Source: Streptosporangium album
GTDB taxonomy: Bacteria > Actinomycetota > Actinomycetes > Streptosporangiales > Streptosporangiaceae
NCBI RefSeq assembly: GCF_014203795.1
Contig: NZ_JACHJU010000001.1
Location: 4,526,001-4,590,000, forward strand
Direction of reading: 5' to 3'
DNA length: 64,000 nt
How positions within the stretch are numbered: the first letter of the stretch is position 1; each line of letters begins with the position of its first letter. Position numbers and translations under genes: made by a program. The notes below the pieces were generated by a model. That model did no database searches, was not told the DNA's origin, and saw only the letters and a list, made by a program, of their open reading frames with translations. This document shows positions 36,495 to 45,325 of this stretch, piece after piece.

Positions 36495-37649
36495 TCAGCT
36501 TCCGGACCTGAGGGGCCGGAAGAAGGCGCGCAGCTCGTTGGCGACCTGTTCGGGTTCCTCATGAGCCATGAAGTGTCCTCCGCGTTCCGGGGTGCTCCAG
36601 TGGCGCAGGTCGGTGCAGATGCGTTCGGTGAGGCTCCTGGGGATGTTCGCGTAGGCCGGTTCGTTGCTCAGCGTCACCGCGCTGGGCACCGTGATGTTCG
36701 GGACCGGTCTGTTCTGGGGGTAGTCGTAGTACTGCCGGAAGGATGAGCCGATGGTGCCGGTGGCCCAGTAGAGGGTCGCGACCGTCAGCAGGGTGTCCTT
36801 GTCCCAGCGGGTCTCCAGGTCGCCGCCGCAGTCGCTCCAGTCGCGATACTTGTCGATGATCCATGCGACGAGTCCCGCCGGGGAGTCCGCCAGGGCGGCG
36901 GCGATCGTGTCCGGCCGGGTGCACATGATCTCGCTGTAGCCCCGGTCCGTGGCGTCGTACGCGCTGAGGGCTTCGAGGTACGCCTCCTCCTCGGCGGTCG
37001 GCGGCTGCTCCCGGAAGTCGGTCGTGATCACCGCGGAGGTGACGTGGACGCCGGCGACCTCGCCCGGGTAGAGGGCGCCGAGCCACTGCGTCACCCCGCC
37101 CCCGATGTCACCGCCGAAGGCCCCGAAGCGCCGGTAGCCGAGGGTCCGGGTCATGAGCGTGTGCCAGGTCTCGGCGACGCCCCTGCGGGTGAACGGCCCC
37201 TGCGGCAGCTCGGAGTACAGGAAACCGGGCAGCGAGGGAATGACCACGTCGAACGCGTCGGCGGGGTCACCGCCGTGGCCGGCCGGGTCGGCCAGCCGCT
37301 CGGCGACTCGCAGCATCTCCACGAAGCTGCTCGGCCAGCCGTGGGTCAGGATCAGCGGCAACGGCGCGGGCGCGCCTTCGGCGCGTCTGCCGCGTAGGTG
37401 CACGAAGTGCACCTGCCGTCCGGCGATCTCGGCGATGTGATGCGGGTAGGCGTTGAGCGCCGTCTCGGCCGCGCGCCAGTCGAATCCGTCCGCCCAGTAG
37501 GTGACGAGCTCGCGCAGGTAGCCGGGATCGGCCCCGGCGGCCCAGGAGGTGGTGTCGGACGCCGCCGTGAAGAGGGTGCGGGCGAGGCGCGTACGCAGGT
37601 CGTTCAGGACATCATCGGATACGGAGATCTGAAAAGGCTTGGCTGTCAT
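36495..37649 (-). CDS. Epoxide hydrolase (EHN-domain alpha/beta hydrolase)
   Basis: 384 residues, full length. The N-terminal epoxide-hydrolase domain (residues 1-110: FQISVSDDVLNDLRTRLART, YWADGFDWRAAE) precedes the alpha/beta-hydrolase core with oxyanion motif LTHGWPSSF (102-110), nucleophile D181 in GAFGGDIGGG, and the catalytic histidine in GGHFMAHEEPE near the C-terminus. Such enzymes resemble microsomal and juvenile-hormone epoxide hydrolases and open epoxides to diols. It is monocistronic, followed on its strand by the truncated gene and IS110 relic. Its natural substrate cannot be predicted. Confidence 0.93.
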   Translation of the reverse strand: MTAKPFQISVSDDVLNDLRTRLARTLFTAASDTTSWAAGADPGYLRELVTYWADGFDWRAAETALNAYPHHIAEIAGRQVHFVHLRGRRAEGAPAPLPLILTHGWPSSFVEMLRVAERLADPAGHGGDPADAFDVVIPSLPGFLYSELPQGPFTRRGVAETWHTLMTRTLGYRRFGAFGGDIGGGVTQWLGALYPGEVAGVHVTSAVITTDFREQPPTAEEEAYLEALSAYDATDRGYSEIMCTRPDTIAAALADSPAGLVAWIIDKYRDWSDCGGDLETRWDKDTLLTVATLYWATGTIGSSFRQYYDYPQNRPVPNITVPSAVTLSNEPAYANIPRSLTERICTDLRHWSTPERGGHFMAHEEPEQVANELRAFFRPLRSGS

Positions 37650-37897
37650 TGTTCCTTCGTTCAGGAGCGCTCGACGGGCGGGCGCTCCTGAGTGCCGGTC
37701 AGACAGACGCGGCGGCCAGGAGTGCCCGGACAGGGTGGTTCGTGGTCATCGGGCTCACCTCCTCGCGTTACGTGACTTGGAAGACTATATCCCTATCGAT
37801 TTCACAGATCATGACTTTACGGCCGTTCCGGGGTGGCCTGCGGCCTCATCTCGGCGAATCCCCCTGCTCGGCAGGCCGTCGTCTCGAGGAAATTCGA

Positions 37898-38286
37898 GTG
37901 CGCGCGCCGTACGCCGGACGTTTCCATGGAGATCAACGCTACGGCCGGAAGGGGAGGGCGACGCTGGTCCTCATCGACCGGCCGCACCTGGATCCCAACC
38001 CGTTCGACGCCGACCCGGCCGACCCGCCGGACTGGGGGACGGCATGTACGAGGGCATGTCCTATGTCTATCTGGACCCGTCCGGCGCGCCGCGGTGCTGG
38101 GGAGACGGTGAGGTGCAGGTCTTCTGCGACTACCGGCAGAGAGCCGCGACCGCCCGGATCTCCCGGCACGAGGTCCTGGCCGGTCTCACCGCCGTTCCGG
38201 CCCCCGCCGACCTCAACCCCCTCGTCTGGCGGCGGAATGGACAGAAGAGACGCACACGGTCAGAAGGACGGCAGGCCGATGGGTGA
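37898..38286 (+). pseudogene. Hypothetical gene with a probable one-base frameshift
   Basis: From a GTG at 37898 (GAGGAA ribosome site) one frame reads VRAPYAGRFHGDQRY, then RATLVLIDRPHLDPNPFDA and DPADPPDWG. The next frame then continues seamlessly with DGMYEGMSYVYLDPSGAPR, WGDGEVQVFCDYRQRA and ISRHEVLAGL to the TGA at 38286. The switch lies in the run of five G at 38034-38038; one extra G would join both halves into a protein of about 129 residues. It could be a true pseudogene, a sequencing or assembly error, or programmed slippage. I do not recognise the family. Confidence 0.55.
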
Positions 38287-38309
38287 GCCGGCCCCGCTTC
38301 CGCGGGCGT

Positions 38310-39476
38310 TCAGAGCTCCGGGAGGGGGCGGTCGGCCTTGGTCAGCTCGCTGAACAGGTTCTCCCACAGCGGCGTGACGGTGGCGGGGGCGTAGTCCCGC
38401 GCGGTGCGCACCGCGGCGGTGCCCAGGCGCAGGCGCAGTTCACGGTCGGCGATGAGCCGCATCAGCGACCCGGCCAGCGCGTCGACGTCCTGGGGCGGGA
38501 CGAGCAGGCCGTCGACCTCGTCGGTGATGACGTCGCGCGGGCCGGTCGGGCAGTCGAAGGCGACGACCGGCAGGGCGTGGGACATCGCCTCGATCATGAC
38601 CATCGGCAGTCCCTCGAACCGGGAGCTGAGCACGTACACCGACGCCTGGGCCAGTTCCTCGTCCAGCCGGTCGGTCCGTCCCATCAGCGTGATGTTGTCA
38701 CCCATCCTGCGTTCCTTGACGAGCGCCCGCAGGTGCGCCTTCTTCGGGCCGGTGCCGTAGATCCGCAGCCGCCAGTCCGGATAGCGGCGCACGACCTGCT
38801 CGAACGCGGGGATGAGCAGGTCGAACCCCTTCTGCGAGACCAGCCGCCCGGCGGCGATCACCAGCCTGTTCTCCTGGCGCGAGGGGGTCTGGTCGAGGGT
38901 GTGGATCGCGTTGGGGATCCGCACGACCGGGGTGCCGGGCAGCAGGGCCTGATAGTCCCGGCGGTCGGTCCCGGTGAGCACCGCGACCGCGTCCAGCCGG
39001 CCGTAGTGGCGGGCGATCTCCCGGCGGACGGTGTCGGGGTGGGTGGTCAGGTTCATGTGCTCCTGCGCGATCCGCACCACGCTCACCGGAGTACGGCGGG
39101 CGGAGATGAGGTTCAGCGCGGGACGGGTGGTGACCAGGACGCCGTCCCGCACCCCGGAGACGTAGTCGATGACGGCCTTCTCCACGCGCTCGGTGAAGTA
39201 GGACGCCGCGAACTCGCCCTGCGGCACGATCTGCCCGCGGACCTTCCGCCAGACCCGGCGTCCCACCGAGTCGGGCCGGGCGCCGTCGCGCTGGTCGACG
39301 AGCGGGACGATCTCGACACGCGGGTCGATGGGGAACTGGGGTGTGTCGCGGCGCCGTACCACGCTGGTGATCTCGACGTCGTATCCCGCGGAGACCATCG
39401 CGTTGGCCTGGTTGACCACCGTGCGGATCGTCCCGCCCATGCCGTAGGCGTGCAGGAGCATGTAGCGGATCCTCAC
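38310..39476 (-). CDS. Family 4 glycosyltransferase
   Basis: 388 residues with a GT-B fold. The N-terminal acceptor domain starts MRIRYMLLHAYGMGGTIRTV, containing the GG(T)-type loop. The C-terminal nucleotide-sugar domain has VIAAGRLVSQKGFDLLIPAF, RIYGTGP, and the EX7E motif in SSRFEGLPMVMIEAMSHALP, the retaining GT4 signature. Its start overlaps the stop of the sulfotransferase gene by four bases (ATGA), so the two are co-translated. The pairing of a glycosyltransferase with a sulfotransferase suggests synthesis of a sulfated glycolipid or surface glycan; that pathway is inference. Confidence 0.92.
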   Translation of the reverse strand: MRIRYMLLHAYGMGGTIRTVVNQANAMVSAGYDVEITSVVRRRDTPQFPIDPRVEIVPLVDQRDGARPDSVGRRVWRKVRGQIVPQGEFAASYFTERVEKAVIDYVSGVRDGVLVTTRPALNLISARRTPVSVVRIAQEHMNLTTHPDTVRREIARHYGRLDAVAVLTGTDRRDYQALLPGTPVVRIPNAIHTLDQTPSRQENRLVIAAGRLVSQKGFDLLIPAFEQVVRRYPDWRLRIYGTGPKKAHLRALVKERRMGDNITLMGRTDRLDEELAQASVYVLSSRFEGLPMVMIEAMSHALPVVAFDCPTGPRDVITDEVDGLLVPPQDVDALAGSLMRLIADRELRLRLGTAAVRTARDYAPATVTPLWENLFSELTKADRPLPEL

Positions 39477-40357
39477 GGGCGCCGGTCCGCAGGCTCGGGC
39501 AGGTAGCCCCAGGTCCGGCAGATCGGCCGCAGCACCTCCGGTATCTCCTCCGGGGCGGGGAGGGCGCGCCCCCGCTGCACGGTGCCCGACTGGATCTTGT
39601 CCTTCCAGTCGCCGAGCCCTTTCCGCAGGACGGCCTGCTCACCGTAGGAGAGCATCCCCGGCTCCCAGGGGATGTTCAGGAAGTCGCAGATGCGGCGCGT
39701 CTGGTCCTCGGGAGACTCGGTCAGGTCCTCGTAGCGCAGGGTCAGGCCGCCCAGCGCGCGTCGTGCCCTCTGGGTCGCCTTCATGTAGCGCAGGGCGTCC
39801 AGCGCGGCCTCCTCGGCGTTCCTTCTGTCCGGGTCGGCCTCGTGCCACGACTTCGCGATGGAGGCCGGGTGGCGCAGGAGGAAGACGAACCGGGCGTCGG
39901 GCCAGCAGGCGGCGATCCGCTGGAAGGCGAAGGCGTTGGCCGGGGTCTTGTCCACGACGTGCTTCTTGCCGCTGCGCACCAGCTCCCGATGCAGCACCCG
40001 ATCCCACAGCAGATGCTCCAGGTCGGCCTGGTTGTGTCCGAGGGCGTCCATCGCCTTCTCCGCGAGCGGGGTGCCGAATCCCACGGCCAGCCGCCGTACG
40101 TGCAGCTCATGGGGGGCGTGCAACATCGAATGGGCGTTGAGCACCGCCCGCAGCAGGGTGGAGCCCGACCTGACAGGGGACAGGACGAAGACCGGAGCGA
40201 CCAACAGCCGATCAGCGCCCGGATCGGCGGGAGGCCGGACCAGATCGTCGGGCGCGACGGAGGGCGCGGCCGATGTGTGTCCCGCTTTTCCTACCCGCTT
40301 GACCTGAAATCCGGCGAACTCGCTGAGAGCTTCGTTGACCCTGTACTTCCAGTTCAT
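39473..40357 (-). CDS. PAPS-dependent sulfotransferase
   Basis: 294 residues. The 5'-phosphosulfate-binding loop is SPVRSGSTLL at residues 60-69, and the 3'-phosphate-binding region is VFLLRHPASIAKSWHE, with the Arg and the following Ser. VVDKTPANAF and LTLRYEDLTESPEDQTRRIC complete the sulfotransferase pattern. It transfers sulfate from PAPS to an unknown hydroxyl acceptor. It is first in a two-gene operon with the GT4 enzyme. No signal peptide; it is cytoplasmic. Confidence 0.88.
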   Translation of the reverse strand: MNWKYRVNEALSEFAGFQVKRVGKAGHTSAAPSVAPDDLVRPPADPGADRLLVAPVFVLSPVRSGSTLLRAVLNAHSMLHAPHELHVRRLAVGFGTPLAEKAMDALGHNQADLEHLLWDRVLHRELVRSGKKHVVDKTPANAFAFQRIAACWPDARFVFLLRHPASIAKSWHEADPDRRNAEEAALDALRYMKATQRARRALGGLTLRYEDLTESPEDQTRRICDFLNIPWEPGMLSYGEQAVLRKGLGDWKDKIQSGTVQRGRALPAPEEIPEVLRPICRTWGYLPEPADRRP

Positions 40358-40523
40358 GCCCCATGACGCTATCCAGCTTTCCTGGCATTTTCCTGAGCGT
40401 GATCTCCCTGGTGGGGGCTCCCTGCCGGTCCGGCGGCTCTCCGGGCGACCCGGTGACTCCGCAGGTGGAGCCGCTTCTCCGGCCGATGGCCGGGCCCGGC
40501 GGCCGAGGCGGCCACCGGACCGT

Positions 40524-41342
40524 TCACGGTGCCGCCGACCTGCGCAACGCCGTCCTGGTGGTGTCCTCGGGGTAGGGCGACAGCCGTACGGCCTCCCGGA
40601 CGCTCATCCGGCCCGCGGCCACCTCCTCGCAGAGCCCGGCGACGGTGGCGATCTCGTCGCGCTGGGCGACGACGGACCCGCGGTCCATCGGGTCCCCGTG
40701 CCCGGGGACGACGACGGCGCCCTCACCGGCGAGCCCCAGCACCCCGTCGACGGCGGCCGGCCATTCGAGCGGGTAGGCGTCGCCGTAGGCCGGTGGCGCA
40801 CCGTTCTCCACCAGGTCCCCGGCGAACACCACGCCCGCGTCCGGCACATGGATCACCAGGTCGTTGCCGGAGTGACCGCGGCCGAAGTAGGTCATGACGA
40901 CGCGCCGCCCGCCGACGGCCGGCTCCGCCCGGTCGGCCACGAGGTGGTCCGGCAGCACGATCTCCGTACTGGCGATGTCGTCGGCGATGTCCGCGCGCCC
41001 CTCCTCCCGGTAGCGCCGCGCCCAGGCGTCGCGCGTCCCGGCCCCGTCCTCGACCAGGTCGGACCGGCAGCCCTCATGAGCCCAGACGGGGCACTCCAGG
41101 AACGGTCGCGTGCCGAAGCTGTGATCGAAGTGCGAGTGGGTGATCGCCACCGTCCACGGATCCCGGGTGATCCGCCGCACCTCCGCGGCGAGCTCCGCCC
41201 CCTGCCGTTCGTCCCCGCGCGTGTCGACCACCAGGCAGCCACCGTCGCCGAGGACCAGCCCCACCGACAGGTCAAGCTCGGCGTATCGCCGGACCAGCAC
41301 CCGATCGGCCACTTCCACCCATCGACCTTCCATGGACGGCAT
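40524..41342 (-). CDS. Metallo-beta-lactamase-fold hydrolase
   Basis: 272 residues. The metal-binding motif ITHSHFDHS (H69, H71, D73, H74) is intact; further ligands are in WAHEGC-like and GHSGNDLVIHVPDAGVVFAGDL, with the Asp of GDL bridging, and a final histidine in VVPGHGDPMD. The layout fits the glyoxalase-II-like or cyclase-like MBL families rather than a true beta-lactamase. An internal ATG four codons in (MEGRW) could also be the start. No operon partner is clear; a broken membrane-protein gene lies just upstream. The substrate is unknown. Confidence 0.88.
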   Translation of the reverse strand: MPSMEGRWVEVADRVLVRRYAELDLSVGLVLGDGGCLVVDTRGDERQGAELAAEVRRITRDPWTVAITHSHFDHSFGTRPFLECPVWAHEGCRSDLVEDGAGTRDAWARRYREEGRADIADDIASTEIVLPDHLVADRAEPAVGGRRVVMTYFGRGHSGNDLVIHVPDAGVVFAGDLVENGAPPAYGDAYPLEWPAAVDGVLGLAGEGAVVVPGHGDPMDRGSVVAQRDEIATVAGLCEEVAAGRMSVREAVRLSPYPEDTTRTALRRSAAP

Positions 41343-41419
41343 TCTCCACGGGTCGCCGGCGTGCCGTCGAACGGCAGGCCGGTGGGTTCCCGCTCATGAC
41401 CGGCCGCAGTGCCGGCAGC

Positions 41420-41566
41420 GGCCGTGTCTGCGCAGGTGGTAGGCGAGGGCGGCGGCGGCCAGGGGAAGCCGGATCCGCCGAGCGCCCAGTGCAGGCCGAG
41501 CAGACCGTAGAGCACCGACCACAGTGCCGCGGCATAGCCGGCCCAGGCGGGCAGACGGGACCTCAT
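41420..41566 (-). pseudogene. 5' fragment of a small membrane-protein gene
   Basis: Starting at 41566, MRSRLPAWAGYAAALWSVLY, continuing GLLGLHWALGGSGFPW, resembles the N-terminal membrane helix of an actinomycete membrane-protein family. After about 36 residues the frame dissolves into Pro/Thr-rich sequence without further helices. It looks truncated or frameshifted. Confidence is limited by the shortness. Confidence 0.4.
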
Positions 41567-41634
41567 CGAGGGTTTGGGGTCAGCAGGACGGCCACGCTGG
41601 ACCGGGTCACGACGGGCACCGGAAGCGCCGTGCT

Positions 41635-42294
41635 CTACCCCCGCAGGTACGTCACGACCGCGAGGACGCGGCGGTGATCGTCCTCGGCCGGGGGCAGGTC
41701 GAGCTTGGTGAAGATGCTGCCGATGTGCTTGCCCACGGCGGCTTCGGACACCACCAGGCTTCTGGCGACGGCCGCGTTGGACCGGCCCTCGGCCATCAGC
41801 GCGAGGACCTCCCGTTCGCGGGGGGAGAGCCGTTCCAGCGGGTCACGGCGGCGGCGCAGTAACTGCCTGACCACCTCGGGGTCCACGACCGTCCCGCCGC
41901 CGGCGACGTTGAGCAGCGCGTCGACGAACTCCTCCACGTCGCCCACCCGGTCCTTGAGCAGGTAGCCCACTCCGGTGCCGTCACCGGAGTCCAGGAGTTC
42001 GCTCGCGTAGGTCTGCTCGACGTACTGGCTCAGCACGAGGACCGGCAGGCGCGGGTCCGCCGAGCGGAGCGCCACCGCGGCCCGCAGCCCCTCGTCGGTG
42101 AAGCCGGGCGGCATCCGCACGTCGGTGACCACGATGTCCGGGGCATGCGCGCCCACCGCCTCGACGAGCCCTCCGGCGTCGCCCACAGCCGCCACCACCC
42201 GGTGCCCGAACCGGTTGAGCAGCCCGGCCAGCCCCTCGCGGAGCAGCACGCCGTCCTCGGCGATGACTATTTCGAGGGGTCGATCGACGTGCAA
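41635..42294 (-). CDS. NarL/LuxR-type response regulator
   Basis: 219 residues. Receiver domain with acidic pair in IVIAEDG, phospho-acceptor D58 in DIVVTDVRMPP and K in YLLKDRVGD. The C-terminal LuxR-type helix-turn-helix is RLSPREREVLALMAEGRSN, then AVARSLVVSEAAVGKHIGSI. The gene start overlaps the 3' end of the upstream sensor-kinase gene by 28 bases, so kinase and regulator form a two-component pair in one operon, kinase first. The signal and regulon are unknown. Confidence 0.95.
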   Translation of the reverse strand: MHVDRPLEIVIAEDGVLLREGLAGLLNRFGHRVVAAVGDAGGLVEAVGAHAPDIVVTDVRMPPGFTDEGLRAAVALRSADPRLPVLVLSQYVEQTYASELLDSGDGTGVGYLLKDRVGDVEEFVDALLNVAGGGTVVDPEVVRQLLRRRRDPLERLSPREREVLALMAEGRSNAAVARSLVVSEAAVGKHIGSIFTKLDLPPAEDDHRRVLAVVTYLRG

Positions 42295-43544
42295 GGGATC
42301 TCCATGCGTAGCAGGGTCGGCCCGCCATGCGGGCTGGAAAGCATCAGTCTGCCGTTCACCACCGAGACCCGGTCGGCCAGCCCCGCCAGGCCGGTGCCCT
42401 CCGACACGTCCGCGCCGCCCGCGCCGTCGTCGCGGATCTCCACGACCAGCCGGGCACCGTCCAGGCGCCCGGTGACCCAGGCCCGGCGGGCGTCGCTGTG
42501 CTTGGCCACGTTCGTCAGTGCCTCGGAGACGACGAAGTAGGCGACGGACTCCACCACCTCGGGCAGCCGTACGGGAAGTTCGACGGAGACCTCCACGGGC
42601 ACAGGCGAGCGGTCGGCGAGGTCGGCGACGGCCGCCGACAGTCCCCGGTCGGTGAGGATCTGCGGGTGGATCCCCCTGATGAGGTCGCGGATCTCGGCCA
42701 GCGCGAGCTTCGCCTGTCCGTGCGCCTTGTCGACGAGTTCGGCCATCTCCGACCCTTCCGTCAGCTTGGCCAGGCCGAGTGTCATGGCCAGCGCGACCAG
42801 CCGCTGCTGGGCGCCGTCGTGCAGGTCCCGCTCGATCCGACGCCGTTCGACCTCGAAGGCCTCCACCAGCCGGGTCCTGGACCGGGTGAGCTCGTCGAGC
42901 CGCTGCCCCATCTCGGTCTCCCGGGGGGCGAGGAGCAGCCGGGCCAGCATGCCGTGGGCCGTGGCGAGCAGCGTCAGCGGGTAGAGGGCCAGGGCAAGCC
43001 AGATCAGCCCGACCGCGAGCGCCACGAAGGCCTCCAACTCCGTGTTGACCAGCCAGAACTTCAGCACTCTGAACTCACCCGCCTGGGCCCGCAGGACCGG
43101 TGTCAGGATCATCGACGACGGCATGCCGAGGCCGAAGACCACCGCCAGCAACTCGATCGGCCAGAGCACGGTGACCAGCAGGACCACATAGGCCAGCTCC
43201 CGCCAGGTGGCCTGCTCCTGCAGGCGGAGGCTGATCCACTCGCGCAGCCCCGGCAGGTCGGGCATGCGGTGCGGGGTGGCGGCCGGCTCCGGGTCGATGA
43301 TCCGCAGCCGCCGGCGTTCCAGCGCGGCCACCGGTATCCCGCTGAACCCCAGCGCCAGCAGCAGCGGGATGCCCACCAGCAGCACCGCGAGGATGGTGCT
43401 CGTGAACAGGGCCAGGAGGAACACCACCAGGACGACCTCACCGAGGAGCACGCCGGTGACCAGATAGGCCAGCGAGCGCCACGGCCAGGAGGTCAGCAGC
43501 AGGTCCCGCCGGGTGAGGGCCCGCCAGGCCGCCGATGACTGCAT
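42267..43544 (-). CDS. Sensor histidine kinase (HisKA_3 type)
   Basis: 425 residues from the ATG at 43544. The N-terminal half has membrane segments at about residues 25-60, 118-140 and 175-200. The dimerisation/phospho-acceptor helix is RRRIERDLHDGAQQRLV with H242. The ATPase part includes the N-box SEALTNVAKHSDA and the glycine box DDGAGGADVSEGTGLAGLADR. This is the NarX/DesK-like class that pairs with NarL regulators, matching the overlapping gene downstream. The membrane segments may sense envelope or lipid changes; that is an inference from the class. Confidence 0.94.
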   Translation of the reverse strand: MQSSAAWRALTRRDLLLTSWPWRSLAYLVTGVLLGEVVLVVFLLALFTSTILAVLLVGIPLLLALGFSGIPVAALERRRLRIIDPEPAATPHRMPDLPGLREWISLRLQEQATWRELAYVVLLVTVLWPIELLAVVFGLGMPSSMILTPVLRAQAGEFRVLKFWLVNTELEAFVALAVGLIWLALALYPLTLLATAHGMLARLLLAPRETEMGQRLDELTRSRTRLVEAFEVERRRIERDLHDGAQQRLVALAMTLGLAKLTEGSEMAELVDKAHGQAKLALAEIRDLIRGIHPQILTDRGLSAAVADLADRSPVPVEVSVELPVRLPEVVESVAYFVVSEALTNVAKHSDARRAWVTGRLDGARLVVEIRDDGAGGADVSEGTGLAGLADRVSVVNGRLMLSSPHGGPTLLRMEIPCTSIDPSK

Positions 43545-43678
43545 CCCCCGACGGTACGGCCTACACCGGCATGCTCCCCAACGGGCTGGGACTACTCCTG
43601 GAGTATGGCCAGGCATACCCGGAAGACTAGGTTCCGGGGTCCTGCGCGCGGCACCCGTGCGACGATCTCATTGAGGCC

Positions 43679-44290
43679 ATGAACGAGACAGTGGTGGCCC
43701 CGGACCTGCGGGCATTCATGTCGGTGGCGCTGCGCAAGCAGGGCGTGGTGGGTGCGGTCGCGCCGAGCTCCCCCGCCCTGGCGAGGGCCCTCACGGCGGT
43801 GGTGCCGACGCGCGGCACGCCGGTGGTGGTCGAGCTCGGCCCGGGGACCGGCTCGATCAGCGAGGTCATCCGGGAGCGGCTGCCCCCGGGTTCCCGGCAC
43901 CTCGCCGTCGAGATCGAGCCGGTCCTGGCCGCTCACCTGCGCCGGACCAAACCCTGGATGGAGACCATCCAGGGCGACGCCGCCGACCTCGGCGCGCTCC
44001 TGGCCGGTGCCGGGGTGGAGCGGGCGGACGCGGTGGTCAGCACATTGCCGTGGTCGCTGTTCCCCGGAGGGCAGCAGGAACGGATCCTCGGCGAGATCGG
44101 CCGGATCCTCGACCCCGCCGGTGCCTTCACCACCGTGACCTATCTGCACGCCGTACCGCTCGCCGGAGCCAGGGCCCTGCGGCGGCGGCTGCGGGCGACC
44201 TTCGACGAGGTGCTGACCACCGGGCCGGTCTGGCGGAACCTGCCACCGGGGATGACGTATGTGTGCCGGAGGCCAGTAGCCCGTGTCTGA
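43679..44290 (+). CDS. SAM-dependent methyltransferase (phospholipid N-methyltransferase-like)
   Basis: 203 residues. The SAM-binding motif I is VVELGPGTGSISEVI, followed by the acidic LAVEIEP strand and QGDAADLGALL; DAVVSTLPWSLFP is the motif IV region. The N-terminal FMSVALRKQGVVGAVAPSSPAL matches the pattern of the PmtA-like/rRNA-adenine-methylase-like group often annotated as phospholipid methyltransferase, and the length fits. Catalysis on phosphatidylethanolamine is likely but not proven. It is divergent from the two-component operon (134 bases between starts), which could be its regulator. Confidence 0.85.
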   Translation: MNETVVAPDLRAFMSVALRKQGVVGAVAPSSPALARALTAVVPTRGTPVVVELGPGTGSISEVIRERLPPGSRHLAVEIEPVLAAHLRRTKPWMETIQGDAADLGALLAGAGVERADAVVSTLPWSLFPGGQQERILGEIGRILDPAGAFTTVTYLHAVPLAGARALRRRLRATFDEVLTTGPVWRNLPPGMTYVCRRPVARV

Positions 44291-44525
44291 CCTGCTCGGA
44301 CAGCTCTCTCCGCCGCTGCTGCTGGCCGTCGCCGGGCTGCTGATCGGTGTCGTCCTGGTCATCATCTGGGTGACCCGCGTCAGGCCGAAGGCCGGCGGCG
44401 GGGCTCAGTCGAGGACGCGGCCGACCATCCGGGCGTACATCCGGCCGGGGCTGGGCGTCGACGGCGGGTTGAGGAAGCCCGGGAGCATCGGGAGGTCCAC
44501 GGCGAAGGGCTGCAGGCGCTCGTAG
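44283..44525 (+). CDS. Possible small membrane protein
   Basis: A GTG at 44283 overlaps the methyltransferase stop. The first 35 residues, with SPPLLLAVAGLLIGVVLVII as a single membrane helix, look genuine. After about residue 40 the frame runs antisense through the protein-kinase 3' end (stop at 44525) and the sequence there is shadow-like. It may be a real short gene coupled to the methyltransferase, or a chance frame. Confidence 0.3.
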   Translation: MSDLLGQLSPPLLLAVAGLLIGVVLVIIWVTRVRPKAGGGAQSRTRPTIRAYIRPGLGVDGGLRKPGSIGRSTAKGCRRS

Positions 44526-45298
44526 AGGGTGTCGGCGCCGGTGGGACGCCGGTCGGGGTCCTTCTCCAGGAGATCCTCGATCAGGCGGTTCAGCTCCGGC
44601 GGGACATCGGGGACGGCGGGCGGTCGCTCCTTCACCTGGCGTTCGAAGACGGCGTACTCGGTGGGTCCGGTGAAGAGCTGCCTGCCCGTCAGCATCTCGT
44701 GGATCACACAGCCGAGGGCGTAGAGGTCGCTGCGGGGGCCGGAGAGGCCGCGCTGGATCTGCTCGGGAGCCATGTAGGCCGGGGTGCCGAGGATCTGCCC
44801 GACCCGGGTGAACCGGGTCGAGTCCGCCTCGCGGAGCATGGCCAGGCCGAAGTCCAGGACCTTGACGCTGCCGTCGGGGCAGAGCATCAGATTGGTCGGT
44901 TTGAGGTCGCGGTGGTAGATGGAGAGCGCGTGGGCGGCCGACAGCACGGCACACGCCTGAGCGGCGATCGCGGCCGCCCAGGGGACCGGGAGCGGGCCGT
45001 GCTCGCTGACCAGGTCGGCCACGGTGACGCCTTCGATGAACTGCATCACCTGGAAGAGCCGCTGGTCGAAGGTGCCGAAGTCGTAGAGGACCGGCGCTCC
45101 GGGGTGCTCCAGCTTCGCCAGGATGCGGGCCTCGCGCAGGAAACGCCGGTTCAGCTCCTCGTCCGGCCCGCTGAGCAGGCGCAGGAACTTGACGGCCACC
45201 TTGCGGTCGAGGTGCTTGTCGTGGCCGCCGTAGACAGCGCCCATGCCGCCCTGGGCGAGGGGGAGGTCGTCGAGCACGTATCGGTCACCGATGACCAT
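44405..45298 (-). CDS. Serine/threonine protein kinase (Hanks type)
   Basis: 297 residues, essentially a kinase domain alone. ATP loop LAQGGMGAVYGG (residues 14-25), K37 in VAVKFLR, catalytic loop HRDLKPTN with D131, D149 in DFG, activation-loop end APEQ, and PEQIQRGLSGPRSDLYALGCV. All catalytic residues are present. No transmembrane or PASTA sensor domain follows, so it is a cytoplasmic kinase. A DNA methylase gene is immediately upstream on the same strand (27-base gap), and a PP2C phosphatase is divergent beyond that, which would allow phosphorylation and dephosphorylation of shared targets. Confidence 0.95.
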   Translation of the reverse strand: MVIGDRYVLDDLPLAQGGMGAVYGGHDKHLDRKVAVKFLRLLSGPDEELNRRFLREARILAKLEHPGAPVLYDFGTFDQRLFQVMQFIEGVTVADLVSEHGPLPVPWAAAIAAQACAVLSAAHALSIYHRDLKPTNLMLCPDGSVKVLDFGLAMLREADSTRFTRVGQILGTPAYMAPEQIQRGLSGPRSDLYALGCVIHEMLTGRQLFTGPTEYAVFERQVKERPPAVPDVPPELNRLIEDLLEKDPDRRPTGADTLYERLQPFAVDLPMLPGFLNPPSTPSPGRMYARMVGRVLD

Positions 45299-45325
45299 CC
45301 GGCCCTCCCCTGGACGTGTAGCGAA

